IMG/VR virus record: IMGVR_UViG_3300025892_003288
Location: 1-24,631 of that record
From: a virus
Length of the DNA: 24,631 nt
Strand: one strand, 5' to 3'
A model generated the notes under the pieces. The model was not told where the DNA came from. It saw only the letters and a program-made list of their open reading frames with translations, and did no database searches. The position numbers and the translations under genes are program-made. Positions 7,955 through 16,978 of this stretch are shown here, piece after piece (positions within the stretch are counted from its first letter, which is position 1; the number at the start of each line of letters is the position of its first letter).

Positions 7955-9700
7955 ATGGCTGAACAATATTTTAAAGAAATCGTAGATAGAAAAGGATACA
8001 AGGTAGACTCCGAAGATAGGGCGATATTTGAAAAAGAAATATCTAAATCTAACTTTGGTCTAGGTTGTGCTGATATGATTGAATTCATTTTGTATGATTC
8101 GGCTAACAATCAATTACCACAAGGAGATTCTGGTGAGTTAGTTAGATACATCTTTATTGATGATGATAATGTTAATGATTATTTTATAATTTCAAAAAAT
8201 AATAAAACAAAAAAGAAAAACGATACAATTGAGTTTATTGTTGATTTAGAAAAACTAATAATAGAAGCTGGATATGCGAATGGAATATTCAGAACTCAAG
8301 TAACTCTACTAAACAGAAGAACAGGTATTGAAAACATAGAAGGTAACAACTTATGGGTACATGAGATTTCACCATCAAGAACAGAAATTAGATTATTACC
8401 AAACAGAGCAAAGGGTAAAAATAAAGATTTAGAAAGAAGATACTCTATGTTTACGGATGAGAAAAACTTTAGAGATGATACAATATATTATGTAAATGTT
8501 TTTATTGAAAATATTAATTTACAAAAAGTATTAGAAGATTTCTTTTTAGTAAAAGGTAAAGAAGAAGATGGTATAAGATATGCTAAATTAATTTTAAAAG
8601 AATTTAAATTAGATAGTTTTGAATTACTCTTACAAAGAGTTAAAACAAAGTTTATAGAATCAATGCAATATTATTCCCAAAAAAGAATTTGGGATATCAA
8701 TGATAATAGATATGGAAAACCAATTGGACCAGATTATGATTGCGTAGAGTTAAGTATTTCAGATATAGAAAACGCATCTTTTGAATCATTAATAAGATGT
8801 ATTGATTTTTATTTACCAAAAAGAGATATTAAAACAAAAAGTGTTTTAACTAAAGAAGAACAAATAACATTAGATAAGGTAAAACAAATTTTAAAATCAA
8901 GTACTTCTAATACAGTTTATGAATCAACAGAACCAGATTCTGCAGAAGTACAAGGATGTACAGACCCTAACTCATTGAATTACAATAAGTATGCAACAGT
9001 AGATGATGGTAGTTGTATGTATCCAGATATTGATGTGGAAATACAAGGTTGTACAGACCCTAACGCATTAAACTACAATCCTAATGCAACAGTAGATGAT
9101 GGTAGTTGTACATTTAAACCAAATACAGAAACTAAAAATTACTACATCCATTCTGATGTAGGTACTATAAAATACAGAACATCAGATGGTAAAGCTGAAC
9201 AAAAAAATGGAGTAATGTATGATTCGTTTAGTTGTACACACATCGTAGGTTCTGTAAAGTTCAAAGGAGATGTTAGAGAATATCCAAAATTAAAATTAAC
9301 AAATACAAGTTCATTATATAGGTTAAGAAATACACGAGCTAATGGAATTGATGCAATTGGATTTAATGATATTAATCTTGATTATAAACCGTTTAGAAAT
9401 AACCAAGCAAGTCCTATATCATTAACATACAAAGATGCAAGTGGAGCATCACAAAAAACAAGTTACATATCAGCCGGTGAAGAAACAACTATATGTGCAC
9501 AAGATGGTAGTATAATTGGATTTCCAGGTATATCGGTTACAAAAATAGGTAATTGTACAGATGGAATAACACCACCACCAGATATTGTAGATACTTTTGA
9601 TGAGATACCTAACTTTGAAGAGGTAGTAGTTTTTGGTAATGATTCATTTGGTAATGTAACATCAGATACAATAATAATTGATTCAACTAATTATAGATAA
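7955..9700 (+). CDS. Virion protein with two Cys-Thr-Asp-Pro / Asp-Gly-Ser-Cys repeats
   Basis: 581 aa with a GGAGG-type ribosome-binding site at 7935-7939 and a 2-base gap from the previous gene. Residues 1-325 are mixed alpha/beta with 'RYIFIDDDNVNDYF' and 'EISPSRTEIRLLPNRAKGKN', a pattern I associate with structural proteins of marine T4-like phages but cannot name. Residues 334-354 and 365-385 are two tandem copies of the short repeat that starts Gly-Cys-Thr-Asp-Pro-Asn and ends Asp-Asp-Gly-Ser-Cys; each has two Cys and several Asp/Asn residues fit for a disulfide and metal binding. This repeat is frequent in secreted Bacteroidota proteins. The C-terminal 195 residues are beta-rich. The role is probably structural, exposed on the virion, possibly surface binding. 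Confidence 0.75.
   Translation: MAEQYFKEIVDRKGYKVDSEDRAIFEKEISKSNFGLGCADMIEFILYDSANNQLPQGDSGELVRYIFIDDDNVNDYFIISKNNKTKKKNDTIEFIVDLEKLIIEAGYANGIFRTQVTLLNRRTGIENIEGNNLWVHEISPSRTEIRLLPNRAKGKNKDLERRYSMFTDEKNFRDDTIYYVNVFIENINLQKVLEDFFLVKGKEEDGIRYAKLILKEFKLDSFELLLQRVKTKFIESMQYYSQKRIWDINDNRYGKPIGPDYDCVELSISDIENASFESLIRCIDFYLPKRDIKTKSVLTKEEQITLDKVKQILKSSTSNTVYESTEPDSAEVQGCTDPNSLNYNKYATVDDGSCMYPDIDVEIQGCTDPNALNYNPNATVDDGSCTFKPNTETKNYYIHSDVGTIKYRTSDGKAEQKNGVMYDSFSCTHIVGSVKFKGDVREYPKLKLTNTSSLYRLRNTRANGIDAIGFNDINLDYKPFRNNQASPISLTYKDASGASQKTSYISAGEETTICAQDGSIIGFPGISVTKIGNCTDGITPPPDIVDTFDEIPNFEEVVVFGNDSFGNVTSDTIIIDSTNYR
8954..9109 (+). repeat. Tandem 93-base repeat encoding two DGSC-type motifs
   Basis: Two copies of a 63-base unit begin 93 bases apart (8954-9016 and 9047-9109). 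They share long identical runs, for example the end of each unit, GCAACAGTAGATGATGGTAG followed by TTGTA, while the linker between them differs. The near identity at DNA level indicates a recent duplication or gene conversion, since the third codon positions also agree over most of the unit. Confidence 0.85.
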
Positions 9701-9708
9701 TAGCACTA

Positions 9709-12700
9709 ATGGATGATAAATCTTTATATAAAAAACTAAGAGGACTATCTACTGATAGGGCATATACAGATAGTGTCATTAAAAATAATGGCGCAGTAAT
9801 TGTAAGTGGAGGAACTCCTAGTGATAATGCACTAATTAATTCTGGTCAAGCGATAGGTCCTGTAACTACTACAAGTAGTGGTGAACGAGTTGCTCAAGTT
9901 GGACCAAATACTAAACAAACAGGATTTTTAGATAATAATGGAAATATGACTACTAATATAGAGTTATCATCTCCTGCAGTAGAGCAAAAACCATTAATTA
10001 AAGAACCATTAATTGAAGAACTTACATATGAAGCTACAAGTAATACGATTCAAGTTAATATTAAATCAACTCCTATTGGAGGAACTGTTATTGTTGATGG
10101 AAAAGATACAAAAACATTAACTAATAAACCAATGATTTTTGGTGGAAAAGAATTACTTACACCTAGAATAATTGAAGTACAAAAAGGTAAGGCAAAATCA
10201 ACTGATAAGTACAAAATATATACAGTAAAACAAAACATTATAAAAAATGTTAAACCAATACTTCCACTCGAAGTGTTTGAACCAAGACCAATAGATGAAA
10301 CATTTAATATTGAAAGAAGGGGATTTGGAACACAAGTTTATTTAGGATTTCAAAAAAGACAACCATTACCAATTCCACCAAGACCTCTTACAGTTGGTAG
10401 AGTTGGGTTCTCATATTATCAATTAAGAGTTGAAAAAAATGGAAAAGAGATAAATGTTAATAATCAAATTAATGATATAACAGGTACTATAAATAAAGCA
10501 TTTTCAGTAGATTTAACTTTTAAACTGAAAGATGAAATTGTAATAGACCCACCAAAACCAAAAGTATATTCAATAGAAATTGAATCTAATATGGTTGATG
10601 GTGATATTAAATATATTACATCTTGGGGAGAAGAAGGACTCTTAGAAGATGAAGGTTTAATAACTTTAAGTAAGAAACCTAATCTTTCCAAAGAACAATG
10701 TTATGTTGATTTCAAACCAAATAACATAAGTAATTTAACTCATACTGTAAGTTATGATATTCAAGCTCCAACAACTAAATCAATTAATACAATTAAAACT
10801 CTTGAAACAAGAGTAGTATTATCACCTGGTAATACTAAAGTAGAAGTTAATTCAGTTAAGATACCAAAAGAAGAAGTAAATAAACCTATTTTAAATGTTT
10901 CAATAGATAATTTAAAAGTTAATATATTATCTGAAGAAGATACAAAAATTGTTTATAATACACAAAATACAGATGAAGTTGTTTATACATTAGGAAAAAC
11001 ATCTAGAACATTAAAACCAAATGGAACTATCATTTTAAATAAAAATGATTTCTATAATGGTGTTGGTAACTATGTAATTTACTTACAACCAAATTCTTCT
11101 AAGGCAGGTAGTGGAGATATAAAAAGGATTAATGTAAATGTAGTAAGTAGAGAATACCTACCTGGTCCAGATATTACTCATATAAACTATCCACAAAACA
11201 TTGTTGGTGCAGATTTCAAAGGATTCGATGTACCATTTGATGTAAGTTGGCAATCTATAAACACTAATTTTGTTTACGTTTATGCAGGAAAATATTCCAA
11301 GGATACTAGGTCTAATTTCTTAGGACAGTTTGAACCAAATGGTAAAGCTAAATTCAAAGTATCGGATGTTTTAAAAGCAAGTGGAATAAACATTACAGAA
11401 AATTCAGATGTAGTACAATTCTCTTTAAACTTAGTTCCTTTTAATATTGAAGGAAACGAAAGAACAGAAGGTAAAATTGAAGTAATAAATATTACTTTTG
11501 ATAAAGGAGATTTAACATTAAGAAGAGAAATTGTAATTAATGATATTAAAGAAAGTTTTAGAAAACAATTTGATAAAAAAATATTTGAAGATGTTTCTCC
11601 TTTCCTTACACATTATTTACACTTAGGTGGTGGTAATAATAAACTAATTGCAACTTGGGATATTGATAAAAATTCATTATCTACATTTAAGTTTGATGAA
11701 GAAACAAACGAAAATAAAAAGGTAGAAGAAGTAAAGGCATTGGTTTTAAAACTATATGAACCATTACCACAAGATATAAATTTAAATCACAAAACTTGGA
11801 TATCTAAAATACAATCAATTCCTATAATTGATACAATCACACTTATAGATGGTGAAACTGCAGAATGTACACCATTGACACCAAACTTTAACTTGGATGT
11901 TGGTGATGATATAGGATATCAAATTCTTGATGATTTAATAGCAAGTGGTTCAACAACTTCAACAGATGTTGTTAATCAATTTATTTCTTCAAGTGATTTT
12001 GATTTATCTAAACTTGATATATTATATGTAACAAGTTCTACAACAGTAGTAGAAACAGATAATGGTAAAGTAAAACAAGATACAGGAGCACATGATTACA
12101 ATTGGGCAGGATTTGTAAAATATTCTTCTGCAGAAGAAAGAAGTGCAAACTTTTTATATAAAGTTCAATTGATAGAATCTTATGAAAATAAAATTCTTAG
12201 TTTAGATTCTGGTTCAGCAACAACAAGTTCTGTTGCAATTCAAAACGAAAGAGAAAAAACAGTAACTAAAATAAATGATGTTAAAAAAGGATTTGATTCA
12301 TTTGAGAAGTTCTTATATACGAGTTCATCCCTTAATGATTTAACTTATCCTGGTGCGGGTCAAACTACATTATCTGCATCAAGTGATACAACAGTAACAG
12401 ATTGGTATAGTGGTTTACAATCATCTGCAAGAACTTATGATTATGATAATAAATCAAGATTTGTAAATAACTTACCACAACATATACAAGATGATTTCAA
12501 AGGAGAAGAGTTTACATTATTCTTTGATATGGTTGGACAACACTTTGATAATATATGGGCTCATATAGAAGGTATTTCTAAATCTAAGAAAACTGAAAAC
12601 AAATATGATGTAGGTATTGTAAATGATTTAGTTTATCATATGTTAGAATCTCTTGGTTGGGATGCTGATATGGGAGTTAAATCTCAACTTCTTTGGGAAT

Positions 12701-14967
12701 ATGCATTTGGTAAACATTCAGATGGTACAGTTGTATCTAACATGAGTGGTAAAGATAGGCAATCTGAAATATGGAGAAGAATACTAAATAACTTACCATA
12801 TCTTAATAAACATAAAGGTACAAAAAGAGCACTTCATGCGGCTATGAGTATATATGGTATTCCACAATCACTTTTAACTGTGATGGAGTTTGGAGGACCA
12901 AAAGACCCAAGTAAAGAAGGAACTACTAAGTTCTCATTTGAAGATAGAACCGCGGCTATTAGTTTAGTTAGTGGAAGTTTCATTTCTATTCCTTGGAAAA
13001 AATATAATAGTAGTTTCTCTAATGAGTATCCTAACTCAGTTGAACTTACATTAAATACAGACCAAAAACAAGACCAACAAATAATATCTGCAAGTAACTG
13101 GTCAGTAGATATTATAAACACGAGTACAGGTTCACTAGGACAAATAAAACTTACAGTAGGAGCAGAATCTGCATCTACAAATCCAATGCCTATATTCAAT
13201 GATGAATATACTCAGATAGTTATAAATAGAGCTAGTGGAAGTACTTCTGATACCTTTGAAATTTTTGCAAAAGAAGCGGTTCAAGGAAGAATAAGAAATC
13301 AAGTAAGTGCTTCATTAACAACAACAACTAAAGCGTGGACAAGTGGTAGTGAATTCCATGTAGGACAAACACTAACAGGTTCGGTTGATGAAATTAGATT
13401 ATGGAGAACTGCATTAGATGAAAACAAAATTGATAATCATACTTTATTACCTGATGCAATAGATGGTAATCATATATCTGCTTCAACTACTGATTTAATA
13501 TTTAGAAATGATTTTGAATATCCAAAAAATAGAGGAACTGATGTAGAGATTAAAAACGTTGCACTAACAACTTCATATGCAACCTTTTCGACTGCATCAA
13601 ACTTTGAAAACATATCAGATTATCCATATAATTATATACCATATGATAGAGATGTAACTGCTGATGTACCTGCAAGTGGATTCAATGTTGGTAATAAAAT
13701 TAGATTTGAAACTCAAACAATAATATCAGATTTAACTTACAAAAGTAGAGCAACTAAAAAATCATTTGATAATGCACCGATTGATTCAAATAGGTTAGGA
13801 TTATTTTTCTCACCAATCAAAGAAATCAACATGGATATATTAAAATCACTTGGTGGATTCGATATAGGAAATTATATTGGTAATCCTGCCGATGATTTTT
13901 CTCCTGAGTATGGTGAATTAAAAACACTAAGAAACTATTACTTTGATAGATATTCGTTAAATATAAATGAGTATATTCAATTAGTTAGATACATAGATAA
14001 ATCATTATTTGATGTATTAGAATCATTAACACCAGCGAGAGCTAAAGTATCTAGTGGTTTATTAATAGAACCTCATATTCTTGAAAGAAGTAAGATTGAA
14101 CAAAAACCAACTGTTGCAAGTAAACACAATTATGAATCTAAAATAAATACTCAAGAAGATATTACAATTAACTTTTCTAATAAAGGAATTGAGGGTATTG
14201 TATCTTCCTCTGCAGATATTAGCTTAGCAGGTACAAAGGATAATTATGTAACAATAGTAACTGCATCTGATAATCATATTTTAAGTGGAGATAGAACTGA
14301 TTATCTAGCAATAATTACTCAATCTGATAATGTTGTAACAACAGGAGAAATTACAACAAACTCTGGTTCTAACATGGGAGGTATAAGTATTACTGTTGAT
14401 GCATCGTTTACAGGTTCAGCACAAGGTGAGTTTGATTCAACTGCATATCAACAAATAGGAATGGGACCAGAATCATTAACACAAGCTGGTTTTGGATTGT
14501 ATGGTGTGAATGGTACTGCGGTAAGAACAAGATTAGATAAAAACAATAATTTTGTAAAAGAAAGAGTTAAGGTATATTTATTAAAAGAACAGTTTACTCA
14601 AGATGTACCAGAAAATATTGATGCAAACGATTCATCATTAGGTACACAATTGGTTTCAACAACAAAACACAGATTTAAAGTAAATATTTTACCATTTACT
14701 GGTTCTGATGGAAATGAAACAAGTTCATCTGTTGCAGGTGATATTGTAGAGGTTACTGCACTAAACGGTTATTTCCCAACACATTATAGTAACGTTGGTG
14801 ATTTAACAAGTGGAATGGAGAATTCGTTCTTCAATGGTTCAAAACAAACAAGTGCTACTACTTTAGATGGCGGTTCACCTGTTCAAACGTTTACTACTAA
14901 TCCAAATACATTAAGAGTTTCGGATGCAGGTAGAGGAAGCGGAGAACCAATTTTAGAAGTAGATTAA
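9709..14967 (+). CDS. Giant tail/baseplate protein with LamG-like lectin domain (1752 aa)
   Basis: The largest gene here. Residues about 100-170 resemble a PEGA-type beta domain ('STPIGGTVIVDGKDTKTL'); several Ig-like beta segments follow to about 620. Residues 930-1060 are helical with 'LWEYAFGKH', 'EIWRRILNNLPYLNKHKGTK' and 'AMSIYGIPQSLLTVMEFGGP', a block I recall from large structural proteins of marine T4-like phages. Residues about 1080-1250 look like a concanavalin/LamG lectin-type domain, closing with the typical 'TGSVDEIRLWRTAL' motif. Near 1512-1546 there are two 19-residue repeats, then a beta-rich C-terminus. It probably forms a large peripheral baseplate component (T4 gp7/gp10 occupy this part of the cluster) and may bind glycans. 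The ATG at 9709 has only a weak ribosome-binding site. Confidence 0.75.
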   Translation: MDDKSLYKKLRGLSTDRAYTDSVIKNNGAVIVSGGTPSDNALINSGQAIGPVTTTSSGERVAQVGPNTKQTGFLDNNGNMTTNIELSSPAVEQKPLIKEPLIEELTYEATSNTIQVNIKSTPIGGTVIVDGKDTKTLTNKPMIFGGKELLTPRIIEVQKGKAKSTDKYKIYTVKQNIIKNVKPILPLEVFEPRPIDETFNIERRGFGTQVYLGFQKRQPLPIPPRPLTVGRVGFSYYQLRVEKNGKEINVNNQINDITGTINKAFSVDLTFKLKDEIVIDPPKPKVYSIEIESNMVDGDIKYITSWGEEGLLEDEGLITLSKKPNLSKEQCYVDFKPNNISNLTHTVSYDIQAPTTKSINTIKTLETRVVLSPGNTKVEVNSVKIPKEEVNKPILNVSIDNLKVNILSEEDTKIVYNTQNTDEVVYTLGKTSRTLKPNGTIILNKNDFYNGVGNYVIYLQPNSSKAGSGDIKRINVNVVSREYLPGPDITHINYPQNIVGADFKGFDVPFDVSWQSINTNFVYVYAGKYSKDTRSNFLGQFEPNGKAKFKVSDVLKASGINITENSDVVQFSLNLVPFNIEGNERTEGKIEVINITFDKGDLTLRREIVINDIKESFRKQFDKKIFEDVSPFLTHYLHLGGGNNKLIATWDIDKNSLSTFKFDEETNENKKVEEVKALVLKLYEPLPQDINLNHKTWISKIQSIPIIDTITLIDGETAECTPLTPNFNLDVGDDIGYQILDDLIASGSTTSTDVVNQFISSSDFDLSKLDILYVTSSTTVVETDNGKVKQDTGAHDYNWAGFVKYSSAEERSANFLYKVQLIESYENKILSLDSGSATTSSVAIQNEREKTVTKINDVKKGFDSFEKFLYTSSSLNDLTYPGAGQTTLSASSDTTVTDWYSGLQSSARTYDYDNKSRFVNNLPQHIQDDFKGEEFTLFFDMVGQHFDNIWAHIEGISKSKKTENKYDVGIVNDLVYHMLESLGWDADMGVKSQLLWEYAFGKHSDGTVVSNMSGKDRQSEIWRRILNNLPYLNKHKGTKRALHAAMSIYGIPQSLLTVMEFGGPKDPSKEGTTKFSFEDRTAAISLVSGSFISIPWKKYNSSFSNEYPNSVELTLNTDQKQDQQIISASNWSVDIINTSTGSLGQIKLTVGAESASTNPMPIFNDEYTQIVINRASGSTSDTFEIFAKEAVQGRIRNQVSASLTTTTKAWTSGSEFHVGQTLTGSVDEIRLWRTALDENKIDNHTLLPDAIDGNHISASTTDLIFRNDFEYPKNRGTDVEIKNVALTTSYATFSTASNFENISDYPYNYIPYDRDVTADVPASGFNVGNKIRFETQTIISDLTYKSRATKKSFDNAPIDSNRLGLFFSPIKEINMDILKSLGGFDIGNYIGNPADDFSPEYGELKTLRNYYFDRYSLNINEYIQLVRYIDKSLFDVLESLTPARAKVSSGLLIEPHILERSKIEQKPTVASKHNYESKINTQEDITINFSNKGIEGIVSSSADISLAGTKDNYVTIVTASDNHILSGDRTDYLAIITQSDNVVTTGEITTNSGSNMGGISITVDASFTGSAQGEFDSTAYQQIGMGPESLTQAGFGLYGVNGTAVRTRLDKNNNFVKERVKVYLLKEQFTQDVPENIDANDSSLGTQLVSTTKHRFKVNILPFTGSDGNETSSSVAGDIVEVTALNGYFPTHYSNVGDLTSGMENSFFNGSKQTSATTLDGGSPVQTFTTNPNTLRVSDAGRGSGEPILEVD
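14242..14346 (+). repeat. Two 19-residue protein repeats in the giant tail protein
   Basis: Residues 1512-1527 (NYVTIVTASDNHILSG) and 1531-1546 (DYLAIITQSDNVVTTG) of the 1752-aa protein align without gaps at a period of 19 residues. Hydrophobic positions alternate as in a beta-strand followed by a Ser-Asp-Asn turn. The DNA copies have diverged, so this is an old internal duplication of a beta-hairpin or beta-solenoid rung. Confidence 0.6.
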
Positions 14968-15004
14968 GAAAAAACATTATAATTATTTAATTTTATAAAA
15001 TACT

Positions 15005-15015
15005 TATATTTATAT
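15005..15015 (+). promoter_or_regulatory. Putative phage late promoter element, copy 2
   Basis: Exact TATATTTATAT in the 74-base gap after the giant tail gene, 26 bases before the ATG of the 209-aa gene. Downstream, AAGGAAAGAAACTATGGC combines ribosome-binding site and start, and AGAAACTATGGC is repeated exactly at the start of the 60-aa gene after copy 4. The rest of the gap is almost pure A/T and holds no other clear signal. Confidence 0.6.
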
Positions 15016-15041
15016 ATTGAATAACAACAAGGAAAGAAACT

Positions 15042-15671
15042 ATGGCTTATTTAAATAACACAGAAATTACAGTAGATGCTATCTTGACCAAAAAGGGTAG
15101 AGAGAAGTTAGCATCTGGTGAAGGTTTAAATATCTCAAAATTCGCATTAGGTGATGATGAGGTAGATTACACACTTTACGAACCAGCACATCCAAAGGGA
15201 AGTGCGTTTTATGATGCGGCAATTAAAGCAATTCCAATTACGGAAGCATCTCCAGATGAAACACAAGTATTAAAATATAAATTGGTAACATTACCAAAAG
15301 GAACAACAAAAATTCCAAAAGTAGAATTTGGTATTCCATCTATCTCTGTTAATCAGAACTCAGGTCAAGTTCAACTTTCCCCTACTACTTCACCAAGTGG
15401 TAATACACAGAGTGGATATACTGTTATTCTTTCTAACAAAAACGCAGGTTCTATTGTTGGAAGTGGATTATCGGCTGGAGCAAGTTCAACTCCATCATTC
15501 TTGGGTGATGAGATAACTGCAACTGCTGCAATTGAAACTGGATTAGAATTTACATTTATTCCAAATCCAAATATAACTGCAACGATTCAAACAACTATTA
15601 CAGTATATGGTAACGAGACCGGTGGTTCACAAACCGTTCCTGTGACTGTTACTTATGTACAACCAAGTTAA
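15042..15671 (+). CDS. Virion structural protein, 209 aa
   Basis: The N-terminal 60 residues ('AILTKKGREKLASGEGLNIS', then 'KFALGDDEVDYTLY') form a segment I recall from structural proteins of many aquatic phages, where it precedes variable beta domains. Residues 95-209 are Ser/Thr/Gly-rich beta-sandwich-like sequence, ending in 'ITVYGNETGGSQTVPVTVTY', similar in character to Ig-like or Hoc-like decoration domains. It has a good AAGGAAAG ribosome-binding site and its own upstream TATATTTATAT element, suggesting strong late expression. It is followed after 18 bases by the first appendage paralogue, which is probably co-transcribed. Function is structural by context; whether it is tail, neck or capsid decoration cannot be said. 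Confidence 0.7.
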   Translation: MAYLNNTEITVDAILTKKGREKLASGEGLNISKFALGDDEVDYTLYEPAHPKGSAFYDAAIKAIPITEASPDETQVLKYKLVTLPKGTTKIPKVEFGIPSISVNQNSGQVQLSPTTSPSGNTQSGYTVILSNKNAGSIVGSGLSAGASSTPSFLGDEITATAAIETGLEFTFIPNPNITATIQTTITVYGNETGGSQTVPVTVTYVQPS

Positions 15672-15689
15672 TAAAAAGGAAAAAAGAAA

Positions 15690-16892
15690 ATGGCAAATAT
15701 AACAGGACAAGCAGGAGTAAACTTAACATCAGAGTTAGCATCTTACTTAGATGCGAACCAAGGTAACCTAACTTCTGAACAATTATCACAGATAATAAAT
15801 CAGTATTTAACTGGTGGTGATAAACTAGGTGCATCTGGTGGACAGATATCTACTGGTATTTACAAAAGATTTGGTGAGTTTGACCAAGTGACTGGTAAAG
15901 TAGAAGTAGTTACAACTGGTTTGTGGAGTGGTGATACAGGAAGTTTAACTACATTCTTTACATCATCTGCTCAATCAGCTGCAAGTAAAAACTATTACTA
16001 TGATGTATATCAAACTGCAGACTTATCCTCAGTACAATTTGCGTTAGCATATGGACACAAATTTGGTAGTGGTTCAATATCATTAGATAATGATGATACA
16101 TCAACATTAGCAACTAAAGCAACTTATGCTCAATATAAAAACTTACTTCTTGACCAAGGAGATGATAAATTCTTATTTGCATCTTCATCAGGAGCAACAT
16201 TTGCTTCAGATGATGTTTACATTATAAATTTATCTCGTGCAAGATATAAAGAAAAAATGGATGCTGGAAACTGGTCATTAAAGATTAGTGGTTCAAAATC
16301 AGAAGCAGTATTGATTGATGATAGTGGAAAGAAATTCTCAGATACAGTTGGAAAAGCTGGTAGAGTATTTGATGTAGTAAGTGGTTCATTAAACTTAGGA
16401 ACAGAAGCAGAAGCAACAATTGGTGGAAGATATGATGCAAATGGTAGAGGATTTGGTAAATTCTATCCTGACCAAGGTATTATAGTTCTTAACCCAAGTG
16501 CATTATCTGAACAATATGGCTTAACAACAACCGGTGGTGATTTAAGTGGTTCGGATTCAATTACAGTTGAAGGACAAAATCACAAACACTTGTGGAATGG
16601 TATTGCAGGTGGAGGAGATTTTCAAGCAAGAAGAACAGAGAATGTTTCTACATCTCATTACTTCGTAAGAGCAACAAACAGAGAATTTAACTTCTCTAAC
16701 AATCCAACTTACACGACTGGTTCAGATGGTTCATTTGCAGAATCAACTTTTGAAAGAGACCCTAAATCATTTATAACAACAATTGGATTATTTAGTGATT
16801 CAAATGAAATGATTGCGGTGGCTAAAACATCACAACCAATCCCTAAATCATTTGATAAAGAAGTATTAATCAAAGTAAAACTTGATTTTTAA
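15690..16892 (+). CDS. Appendage-like virion protein A (paralogue of the 16979-18148 product)
   Basis: 400 aa, with ribosome-binding site AAAAAGGAAAAAAG. The N-terminus ('ANQGNLTSEQLSQIINQYLT') is helical; the rest is beta-rich with many Ser, Gly and Thr residues. A central 'VYIINLSRARYKEKMDAGNW' and 'GKFYPDQGIIVLNPSAL' and the C-terminal 'SFITTIGLFSDSNEMIAVAK' plus 'LIKVKLDF' all have counterparts in the downstream protein. That C-terminal ending is a pattern I recall from virion proteins of marine T4-like phages. There are no catalytic motifs. The gene ends 28 bases before a strong terminator hairpin, closing the transcription unit that begins at 15005. It is probably a tail or neck appendage; the exact role is unknown. 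Confidence 0.72.
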   Translation: MANITGQAGVNLTSELASYLDANQGNLTSEQLSQIINQYLTGGDKLGASGGQISTGIYKRFGEFDQVTGKVEVVTTGLWSGDTGSLTTFFTSSAQSAASKNYYYDVYQTADLSSVQFALAYGHKFGSGSISLDNDDTSTLATKATYAQYKNLLLDQGDDKFLFASSSGATFASDDVYIINLSRARYKEKMDAGNWSLKISGSKSEAVLIDDSGKKFSDTVGKAGRVFDVVSGSLNLGTEAEATIGGRYDANGRGFGKFYPDQGIIVLNPSALSEQYGLTTTGGDLSGSDSITVEGQNHKHLWNGIAGGGDFQARRTENVSTSHYFVRATNREFNFSNNPTYTTGSDGSFAESTFERDPKSFITTIGLFSDSNEMIAVAKTSQPIPKSFDKEVLIKVKLDF

Positions 16893-16920
16893 ACCGTAGG
16901 CACGCATTTCAAACATAAAC

Positions 16921-16950
16921 AAACCCCATCGTGAATGGGGTTTTTTATTT
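16921..16950 (+). terminator. Rho-independent terminator
   Basis: Stem AAACCCCAT (16921-16929), loop CGTGA, stem ATGGGGTTT (16935-16943), followed by a T-rich run to 16950. The GC-rich core of four G-C pairs stands out in this AT-rich DNA. It ends the unit carrying the 209-aa and 400-aa genes and lies 4 bases before the next promoter-like element. Confidence 0.9.
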
Positions 16951-16953
16951 CCA

Positions 16954-16964
16954 TATATTTATAT
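16954..16964 (+). promoter_or_regulatory. Putative phage late promoter element, copy 3
   Basis: Exact TATATTTATAT between the terminator and the ATG at 16979. Only 14 bases separate it from the start codon, and the ribosome-binding site AGAGGA (16965-16970) follows at once, so transcription starting about 6-7 bases downstream would leave a very short leader. This spacing is tighter than in the other three copies (20, 26 and 21 bases). Confidence 0.55.
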
Positions 16965-16978
16965 AGAGGAATTATACT

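Noticed and set aside
8954-9109. CRISPR or transposon repeat
   Set aside because: Two units inside a reading frame, with period a multiple of three and conserved protein motif; this is a protein repeat.
12834-13199. Open frame on the - strand, 121 aa, inside the giant tail gene
   Set aside because: Shadow of the + strand gene; no ribosome-binding site, no recognisable domain. The other - strand frames are rejected for the same reason.
14991-15000. TTTTATAAAA palindrome in the gap before the 209-aa gene
   Set aside because: Short and pure A/T; expected by chance in such AT-rich DNA, and too weak for a terminator.
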